This document shows positions 25,190 through 30,256 of a DNA stretch of 30,256 nt, piece by piece. The position numbers were made by a program, and so were the translations under genes. The DNA is from an uncultured Bacteroidales bacterium (GTDB lineage Bacteria; Bacteroidota; Bacteroidia; Bacteroidales; Paludibacteraceae). Position 1 is the stretch's first letter. Every line of letters begins with the position of its first letter. The stretch is from positions 1 to 30,256 of the forward strand of contig CALCUH010000039.1 in assembly GCA_937907165.1 (NCBI GenBank). The letters are read 5' to 3'. The notes beneath the pieces were generated by a model, which was given only the letters and a program-made list of their open reading frames with translations, did not search any database and was not told where the DNA came from.

Positions 25190-26766
25190 TTTTCTATCCT
25201 GCACGTATGTTTCTTCGTCTTCTCATCGTAGCTAATGCCTACGAAGAGCAGGTCGCCCTTGTAGTGGTTCAGGACTTGGCAGTAATTTTTGTCCTTGATT
25301 TGTTGCAGGGCGCTTTCGGCACTCTTGTTATGCTTCAGTTCAATGACCAAGGCAGGGATATTCGGCAGATAAGGAATCAGTACCAAGTCTGCGTAACCTT
25401 TGCCCGTCGGCAGTTCCTTCACCAATGTGTAGCGGGTGTTGGCATAGAAATAGGCCAAGCAGATGGCGCTTTGGAAGCAATGCTCATCATTGTAGGTCAA
25501 CGGGTTAGTCACCTCGGTGTGGGCTGCGTCGAGCGCACGGGCCACCGCCTCCTCATTGCCTTGGATGGTGTCGTCAAGGAGCCTCTTCGAGGCGTTGATA
25601 AGATTCATGATGGGAGCGAAGTTCTCCTCGTCGTCGATGGCATTCACCCATTCCTGACGGACCTCCTCGTTAGGGATACCACACGTACCCTCGTCATAGT
25701 TGTACGACAAGTACCCTAAATGGATCAGATAAGTGAAGGCGTTGTCCTTGTTGGTGATGGACTCCAACGTATTTTGGAACTTGGTCACGTTCACTGGCAC
25801 CCACTTGCCCGATATCATACTGATGACATCCTGCCGAATGCCTGCGAAATCCATCATAATATAATCCTTCAGAGCCTCGAACGACCCTGTCGCCGACCAG
25901 TATCCACTCATTCTCTTTCGGCTTATAGAGGTGGTGACCGACTTAGGATTATACAGACTCACCTCGTCGCTCAATTTGTATCCATCGTACCAACGCTTGT
26001 ACTCGTCATAGTCCCTGCCGTATTCTTCACATAAAGCTTTCGTCTCTTCCTCCGTGAAGCCGATATAAGGGGCAAACTGACCCGCATCAATCATGGTGTA
26101 TTCCGTAAACTCGTTCAGCTTGCTCTGCACCTTATCTCGCACAATCGGGATGATACCCGTGATGTAGGCAAGGGCGATAGCGGGACGCAATGTAGTATCT
26201 TTAAAGAGTCCGTTCAGAAAACTAAGGTAGTCTTGGAATAATTCCTCGGAAACTCTCTCACGGACCAAAACATCATATTCATCAATGATGATGACGAATT
26301 TTTCACCCGTCTCCTTGTAAACCTTCAATATACAACTATCGATGCTTTTTTCTTTCTCAGAAAAATTCACATTCGCGAACTGTTCATGAAACTCTTCGGC
26401 AACACATTCATCTATTTGACTGATCAGATTCTGATGTTCGTCTTTCTTCTTAGCATTTTGATACCACCCGTTCAAATCCAGCTTAATGACATTGAGCTTG
26501 TTCAAATATTTATCATAATCAGGCACCTGTCCGATTTTCATCTGACTGAATATCTCACGGGTGTCGCACCCTTTGGAGTAGTAGGCAGAGATAAGGTTAC
26601 CGACCATGCTCTTTCCAAAACGGCGGGGACGGGAGATGCAGAGAAAATCATGATCCGTTTCTGCAAGTTTATTCAACTCACTCACAATCATAGATTTATC
26701 CACATATATCTCATTTCTGAGACTTTGTTTTAACGCTTCCGCATTTGGATTCAGATATAAGCCCAT
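25177..26766 (-). CDS. AAA-ATPase-like / PD-(D/E)XK nuclease-like protein (DUF1703 type)
   Basis: A 529-residue protein from the ATG at 26766. An upstream ATG at 26850 would add 28 residues but runs into the Rhs stub, so I prefer the MGLYLNPN start usual for this family. The N-terminal AAA-ATPase_like domain has the family's altered P-loop SRPRRFGKS (residues 45-53) and a Walker B-like FVIIIDEYDVLV. The C-terminal domain has the PD-(D/E)XK nuclease pattern, with Asp460 in GYADLVL and Glu476/Lys478 in VIELKHN. These proteins form large paralogous sets in Bacteroidales genomes; their role is unproven. It is inserted between two Rhs stubs, and a TATTTTTG box lies 15 bp upstream of the ATG, so it may be expressed alone. 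It could be a mobile cargo gene rather than part of the toxin system. Confidence 0.88.
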   Translation of the reverse strand: MGLYLNPNAEALKQSLRNEIYVDKSMIVSELNKLAETDHDFLCISRPRRFGKSMVGNLISAYYSKGCDTREIFSQMKIGQVPDYDKYLNKLNVIKLDLNGWYQNAKKKDEHQNLISQIDECVAEEFHEQFANVNFSEKEKSIDSCILKVYKETGEKFVIIIDEYDVLVRERVSEELFQDYLSFLNGLFKDTTLRPAIALAYITGIIPIVRDKVQSKLNEFTEYTMIDAGQFAPYIGFTEEETKALCEEYGRDYDEYKRWYDGYKLSDEVSLYNPKSVTTSISRKRMSGYWSATGSFEALKDYIMMDFAGIRQDVISMISGKWVPVNVTKFQNTLESITNKDNAFTYLIHLGYLSYNYDEGTCGIPNEEVRQEWVNAIDDEENFAPIMNLINASKRLLDDTIQGNEEAVARALDAAHTEVTNPLTYNDEHCFQSAICLAYFYANTRYTLVKELPTGKGYADLVLIPYLPNIPALVIELKHNKSAESALQQIKDKNYCQVLNHYKGDLLFVGISYDEKTKKHTCRIEKVKN

Positions 26767-26780
26767 AGTCTTTTTTTTTA

Positions 26781-26788
26781 CAAAAATA
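26781..26788 (-). promoter_or_regulatory. Candidate -7 promoter element for the AAA-ATPase gene
   Basis: TATTTTTG on the minus strand (26788-26781) matches TAnnTTTG and lies 15 bp before the ATG at 26766. No good TTTG is found at the -33 distance, so this is only half a promoter. Confidence 0.35.
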
Positions 26789-26846
26789 GAATTTATTTGG
26801 GATTTTACACTGATTGCATGAGTGAATGTTTGCAAGGAATTGGACT

Positions 26847-27029
26847 TCACGTTAGGGGGAAATTGCCACGCCGCCTATAAATGGGGGAAATTACCGCCAG
26901 CACTTTCCCCTGCGGGTCACGCACGTAGTAGGTGGTGACACTTTTCTCTTTATCCGTTGCCATATTTTTGTTAATCACCGTCTTCGAGATACGGTTGCCC
27001 ATAGCGTCATTATTTACATTCATTTTCAT
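26847..27029 (-). pseudogene. Short Rhs core remnant
   Basis: A 60-codon open frame. After a short leader it reads DAMGNRISKTVINKN and TTYYVRDPQGKVLAV, the same Rhs segment as the stubs at 24682-25137 and 28884-27763. Homology stops abruptly after VLAV near position 26891, followed by 14 unrelated residues and a stop. It looks like the leftover 5' end of an orphan Rhs cassette cut off by whatever brought in the AAA-ATPase gene. It follows the second lipoprotein gene by 76 bp. It is probably not functional, although the frame is open. Confidence 0.6.
26893..27008 (-). repeat. Rhs core repeat, copy B (partial)
   Basis: Shares GCCAGCACTTTCCCCTGCGG and GGGTCACGCACGTAGTAGGT with copy A and is more diverged toward its 5' coding end. 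It is cut short near 26891 where homology to the other copies ends. Confidence 0.75.
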
Positions 27030-27105
27030 GTCTGTTAATTTAAGTTTTATTTTCTTAACTTAGCAACTGGTTCGAAAAAGCGGCAGTATTATATCATCAA
27101 TTTAA

Positions 27106-27561
27106 TTATTCAGAACAAACTCTATCCATGTACCACTCCGAATCAAACGATGAATACTTTTCAGCATATAGGCTGTCATACATTAGATTAGCAGGTTTAT
27201 AAAAATAATCAGTACATTTTCTTTCCCTTGATAATGCCACACAAATGTTACCTATGCTATCTACAGAAATAGCCTGAACAAAAATATCATCAATATTTTC
27301 AATGGCTTTAATTATTTTACTTTTGAGTTCAATATCTATTTCTTTATTAAAAACATAACCCCGATTGAAACTATGTTTAATAATATATAATTGATTTTTA
27401 CATTGTACTATATGTGCACCATTTCTTTTCCTTATAATTAAATCACTATAAATACTATAATCAATTGAATTCAAAAAAACTACTGTAGATGCATCATTAT
27501 TAGATGAGCAACCTCCCCACACTATAAAGAAAAGGAAGGCAACAAAAATTCTAATCTTCAT
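27106..27561 (-). CDS. Lipoprotein, candidate immunity protein of the second Rhs tip
   Basis: A 151-residue lipoprotein using the ATG at 27561. An earlier in-frame ATG at 27594 would put 11 residues ahead of the signal peptide and is unlikely. The leader MKIRIFVAFLFFIVWGGC ends in a lipobox-like WGGC. The mature part is AT-rich in codons, small, and matches nothing I recognise. Its start overlaps the end of the out-of-frame tip frame (27551) by 11 bp, the usual close coupling of a toxin tip and its immunity gene. Function is inferred from position and from the parallel arrangement at 28907-29425. Confidence 0.75.
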   Translation of the reverse strand: MKIRIFVAFLFFIVWGGCSSNNDASTVVFLNSIDYSIYSDLIIRKRNGAHIVQCKNQLYIIKHSFNRGYVFNKEIDIELKSKIIKAIENIDDIFVQAISVDSIGNICVALSRERKCTDYFYKPANLMYDSLYAEKYSSFDSEWYMDRVCSE

Positions 27562-27898
27562 TTTTAATCTTTCTATACTTATGAGATTTTGCATGAAAAA
27601 TTCCTTTTTTTATTGATTTCTGATCATCCGGAGAATCTAGTTGCGATTCATATCCATTTCTCCCCGGATTGACAAGACTATTGAAATGAGCCCCCAATTG
27701 ACAAGCCGCAAATGAAAAACCAACAAGATAACCCGTCGCTCCCCATAAATAATTTCCAAAATTCATATGATTATGAGCGGTATAATCTCCTTCTGGTAAA
27801 TATAGCCATTCTGCATTCTGTGTTTCAGGATCGAAATTGTCACCTGGATATTCATTCGGAAGGACACTGTAAGAATAGTCAAAATCACCACCACCCAT
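27551..27898 (-). CDS. Toxin-like tip of the second Rhs protein, in a shifted frame
   Basis: About 115 codons that continue the Rhs protein from 28884 but in another frame. Key features are DYTAHNHMNFGNYLWGATG, LGAHFNSL, GRNGYESQLDSPDDQ and a short basic tail. From memory, this His/Asn/Asp-rich block resembles tips of Bacteroidetes Rhs proteins, possibly the group called polymorphic toxin type 44; I could not verify this. The frame would join the upstream one if one T were added to the T run at 27905-27909 (minus strand). The ATG at 27898 is probably not a real start. The AT-rich composition is typical of exchangeable tips. The cause may be a disabling mutation, a sequencing error in a homopolymer, or frameshifting. 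Confidence 0.6.
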   Translation of the reverse strand: MGGGDFDYSYSVLPNEYPGDNFDPETQNAEWLYLPEGDYTAHNHMNFGNYLWGATGYLVGFSFAACQLGAHFNSLVNPGRNGYESQLDSPDDQKSIKKGIFHAKSHKYRKIKNED

Positions 27899-28893
27899 AC
27901 TTTCAAAAAGAAAATCACAGAACCTATGGGACCTAGAATTGTATTTGCATCTCCATCTGTTTCGTCTCCAATTGTCAAAGGATAAAAATTAAACGCGCCC
28001 GATTGCTTCAACAATGATTGTATTTTCTCTTCTGACACAAATTCCACATGGTTTATTATGCCTTCGTCTATTTGTTTTGGATCAGAAACAGGATCAGCAA
28101 ACTCAAAATTAATGTTCTCTCTATTTTCATCTCCTAATAAAACTCCAACATGACGACCATCAGTTGTTTCTTTATGATCAAAATCTCCATTTGATTTGAA
28201 AAAATACCTATCTTTCCCTTTTGGATCAATCATCAGCACTGAATTTCCACCACAATAATTGTAGGAACTTTCATTTGGATACTTATCAAACATCGGATCC
28301 ACACTCATCCACCTACCCAACCTCGTATCCAACAACCGATACTCCGTAGTATAAACCCCTTCCGCCAAGTCGCTCTCCTTCTCATGCCCTGTGTATCCGA
28401 AGCGATAATCGCCAGCATTCCAACTTCTTCCCGGCTCCGTCATACCATACGGATAGTAATCCGACAAACTAACGACCGCAGGTTCGGCTGTAGCGGATGC
28501 CTCGTCCGAGATCACCGCCATCACGTTGCCGAGGTGGTTGGTCAGCTCGTAGTGGGTGACAGGTGGCGTGGATTCACTCGCATTGGTGCCGTTCAGCGCC
28601 AAGTCACGTTTCATCATGCCGAGACGACCGGCTCCGTAGAGGTGCTGCTCGGCGAGGGTGAGGGTTCCGTCGCCCGATTCGCCTCGCTTGTGCTCATACA
28701 CCGCCAGCACGCTGCCCTGCGGGTCGCGCACGTAGTAGGTGGTCACAAATTTGTCGCCCATAGTGACGTTTTTGTTGGTCACCGTCTTGACGATGCGCTG
28801 GCCCATGGCGTCGTAGTCGAAGTGGAGCTTAGGCTTGTTGCTCTCCTCGGTGCGGATCAAGGGCGATATTATAACTGGTAGCATTCTATTCAA
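27763..28893 (-). CDS. Displaced Rhs core protein, frameshifted near its tip
   Basis: An open frame of 376 codons (TTG at 28893, ATG at 28884). It carries YDAMGQRIVKTVTNKN, TTYYVRDPQGSVLAVYEHK, HYELTNHLGNVMAVIS and YYPYG, and then the full Rhs core (TEYRLLDTRLGRWMSVDP, YNYCGGN, IDPKGKDRYF), where the self-cleavage/tip boundary of Rhs proteins normally lies. After about residue 230 comes unique tip sequence. Near 27905 the frame goes wrong: the last 45 or so residues (VVVILTILTVSF...) are an out-of-frame reading of the tip described at 27551-27898. There is no signal peptide and only about 200 residues of Rhs part, so this is an orphan cassette, not a complete Rhs. It begins 13 bp after the upstream lipoprotein gene. 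Confidence 0.8.
   Translation of the reverse strand: MNRMLPVIISPLIRTEESNKPKLHFDYDAMGQRIVKTVTNKNVTMGDKFVTTYYVRDPQGSVLAVYEHKRGESGDGTLTLAEQHLYGAGRLGMMKRDLALNGTNASESTPPVTHYELTNHLGNVMAVISDEASATAEPAVVSLSDYYPYGMTEPGRSWNAGDYRFGYTGHEKESDLAEGVYTTEYRLLDTRLGRWMSVDPMFDKYPNESSYNYCGGNSVLMIDPKGKDRYFFKSNGDFDHKETTDGRHVGVLLGDENRENINFEFADPVSDPKQIDEGIINHVEFVSEEKIQSLLKQSGAFNFYPLTIGDETDGDANTILGPIGSVIFFLKVWVVVILTILTVSFRMNIQVTISILKHRMQNGYIYQKEIIPLIII
28640..28816 (-). repeat. Rhs core repeat, copy C
   Basis: The most complete copy of the section shared with A and B. The same open frame also contains a second shared block at 28297-28371 that recurs at 30187-30256. Confidence 0.8.
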
Positions 28894-28906
28894 TATTTCG
28901 GCAATT

Positions 28907-29425
28907 TTATGGTAATTCCCCCATGTTTTTTTTCCATAAATTATAATTACTATTTAGCAAAACATACAAAATGCCATTTAAAATCTCAGAATCATATACA
29001 TTTTGTTCCATACAATCCATACTGATACCATAACTATACTCATAGACGCTACCATTTACTCGGATGAAATACCCCACAAGATCTCCATCTAGTTCAAACG
29101 GACATCTCTCTTCAAGTTCATTTTTTGCTTTCTCTAATGCTTTACCATCATAATTTATAATCCAATTCCCCTTGATTGTCCATTTTTTTTGCACCTTCCC
29201 CTTAACCAATCTGCGAACTTCAATCTCTTCTCTTTTGTCAGTCCACACATAGGAGATATAGGAATATGTAGTGCTTAAATAAAAAGCACTACCATTCCTT
29301 TCACACAATCGACACGCCCATCTTTCTGTTGATCTATTATTCCTCTTGATATATTGGGACATTGAACAAGACGACAAAAGGATTAAAACAAGTCCAGCTA
29401 AAATTATCTGATAAATACATCTCAT
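28907..29425 (-). CDS. Lipoprotein, candidate immunity protein of the JAMM-like Rhs tip
   Basis: A 172-residue lipoprotein. The leader ends LVLILLSSCS with the lipid-bearing Cys at about 20. The mature part has two cysteine pairs (CRLCERN and later CPFEL/CMEQN) and aromatic-rich beta sequence but no family I recognise. The ATG overlaps the stop of the upstream Rhs tip as ATGA (4 bp), so the two are translationally coupled. A lipoprotein immunity protein would fit a toxin acting in or entering through the periplasm. The role comes from position; the alternative is a lipoprotein unrelated to toxin activity. Confidence 0.8.
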   Translation of the reverse strand: MRCIYQIILAGLVLILLSSCSMSQYIKRNNRSTERWACRLCERNGSAFYLSTTYSYISYVWTDKREEIEVRRLVKGKVQKKWTIKGNWIINYDGKALEKAKNELEERCPFELDGDLVGYFIRVNGSVYEYSYGISMDCMEQNVYDSEILNGILYVLLNSNYNLWKKNMGELP

Positions 29426-30256
29426 TTTTCTTGCTTCCCCATCTTTATAAAATCAGTCCATAATACAGTTTTCAAACGACCTTCCCCTTTGAAGAAAGTA
29501 ACATCAAGAGTTCCAACACCAACCACAAATGTATTACCCTTATAATTTATCGCTTCTAGTTTCTTTTGAAACTTGTAATCGGCTGGGGAAGGATCGGAAG
29601 AACCCAGATACATGTTGGCTCCAATGCTTTCAACATATCTAGAATCATCGGGATGTACATGCCACCACATTTCAAAATTAGAAGCATCTGTTGGCATAAC
29701 TGACCTCCCATTAACCTTAAAAGCACTCATACTTGCTCTATATTTTACAGTTCTATTACCATTTGCATCTTCCTCTTCTTCTATTTGACCAGTTTGGGCA
29801 CCTTCATCCCAACGAGTTACACTCTTATCACCCACATAGGCATGTCCTCCATTTTCCTTTTTTGACACTTTTGTGTCTTCAAAGGATTCTATGACACCTT
29901 GTAATTTCTCCCCTGTCGGAACATGCATTACTTTTTTACTTTCGGACAAATCTCCCGCATAAAACTTGCCATTTTTAGTTGCTTTTTTTACAGCTCTAGC
30001 AACAGAACCTTTAACCAAATAAGAACCAGAACTTTTTTTCCCATCATCGCCAATAACTTTCACATGCTTATGCAAGAACGGCTTTCTATAAATTGGGTCT
30101 CTTCCATCCTGGTCAACCAACGCCATCGGATTCCCCCCACAATAATTATATGAACTCATCCCCGGATATTTCATATACAGCGGGTCCACACTCAACCACC
30201 TACCCAGCCTAGTATCTAACAATCGGTACTCAGTAGTATAAACCCCTTCCGCCAAA
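29422..30256 (-). CDS. Rhs protein C-terminal end with JAMM/MPN-like tip, cut by the right window edge
   Basis: The last 277 or so codons of an Rhs protein whose start lies beyond the window; the frame is open to the edge. Residues 6-52 are the Rhs core end (TTEYRLLDTRLGRWLSVDP, YNYCGGN, VDQDGRDP). The tip after that is unique. It contains ENGGHAYVGD (Glu134), WWHVHP (His199 and His201) and GSSDPSPAD (Ser223, Asp226), which together match the Glu...HxHP...SxxD signature of JAMM/MPN metalloproteases. The spacing between HxHP and SxxD is longer than in most JAB domains. If correct, the effector would be a zinc isopeptidase or peptidase in the recipient cell. Its stop overlaps the lipoprotein gene by 4 bp. 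Confidence 0.8.
   Translation of the reverse strand, partial: LAEGVYTTEYRLLDTRLGRWLSVDPLYMKYPGMSSYNYCGGNPMALVDQDGRDPIYRKPFLHKHVKVIGDDGKKSSGSYLVKGSVARAVKKATKNGKFYAGDLSESKKVMHVPTGEKLQGVIESFEDTKVSKKENGGHAYVGDKSVTRWDEGAQTGQIEEEEDANGNRTVKYRASMSAFKVNGRSVMPTDASNFEMWWHVHPDDSRYVESIGANMYLGSSDPSPADYKFQKKLEAINYKGNTFVVGVGTLDVTFFKGEGRLKTVLWTDFIKMGKQEK
30187..30256 (-). repeat. Rhs core-end repeat shared with 28297-28371
   Basis: Both stretches encode GVYTTEYRLLDTRLGRW followed by SVDP. They share AGTATAAACCCCTTCCGCCA on the plus strand with scattered, mostly synonymous differences. The copy here runs off the window edge. Confidence 0.75.

Noticed and set aside
25207..25719. A 170-codon plus-strand frame opposite the AAA-ATPase gene
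   Set aside because: Antisense to a recognised family with conserved P-loop and nuclease motifs; the protein is low in recognisable structure.
28384..28881. A 165-codon plus-strand frame opposite the Rhs core
   Set aside because: It arises from the GC-rich Rhs core read backwards; His/Arg/Val-rich with no motif.
1..30256. CRISPR array, tRNA, rRNA, insertion sequence or replication origin
   Set aside because: I found no regularly spaced repeats, cloverleaf-like sequences, transposase motifs or DnaA-box clusters; the only dispersed repeats are the Rhs core copies.

Overview
The window looks like a chromosomal segment of a Bacteroidota bacterium, probably Bacteroidales. The evidence is as follows. 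Every gene I can support lies on the minus strand in tight overlapping strings. The clearest promoters match the Bacteroidetes type (TTTG, about 20 bp, TAnnTTTG). Several proteins carry lipoprotein or SPase signals followed by Gln, as is common in that phylum. It encodes SprB/PKD-like giant surface proteins, Rhs proteins of the Bacteroidetes style, and a DUF1703-type AAA/PD-(D/E)XK protein. I saw no rRNA, tRNA, CRISPR array or transposase.

In transcription order (right to left) there are three blocks. Block 1 (30256-24682) is an Rhs polymorphic-toxin tail array. An Rhs core runs in from beyond the right edge and ends in a JAMM/MPN-like tip, followed by a lipoprotein that overlaps it by 4 bp (candidate immunity). 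Then comes a displaced Rhs core with a different tip, apparently split by a one-base frameshift, with its own lipoprotein. A 60-codon Rhs stub, an AAA-ATPase/nuclease-like gene and a final Rhs stub follow. The Rhs core pieces are GC-rich near-copies; the tips and lipoproteins are AT-rich and unique.

Block 2 (24649-13135) is a 13-gene operon for a type II secretion / type IV pilus-like machine. The order is major pseudopilin GspG, prepilin peptidase, GspE ATPase, GspD secretin, a GspL-like PilM-PilN fusion, PilO/GspM-like, an FN3-type lipoprotein, a GspC/PilP-like clamp, a MORN-repeat lipoprotein, a GspK-position pseudopilin with a beta-solenoid-like body, two minor pseudopilins, and GspF. Almost every junction is an overlap or a gap of at most 12 bp, so these genes should be made together from the promoter at 24666-24697. 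No retraction ATPase (PilT) is present.

Block 3 (12824-1) holds two giant exported proteins: a 2370-aa protein built of beta-helix-like and about 19 Ig/PKD-like modules, and an 1865-aa protein with the N-terminal shell region of Rhs/SpvB-like proteins but no Rhs core. The first codons of another exported protein follow at the left edge. Neither giant has a recognisable type IX secretion C-terminal domain. My main hypothesis, which is inference, is that this is a dedicated non-canonical T2SS-like system of Bacteroidota with the giants as substrates or surface partners. A 310-bp non-coding gap (12825-13134) with its own candidate promoter separates machine and giants.
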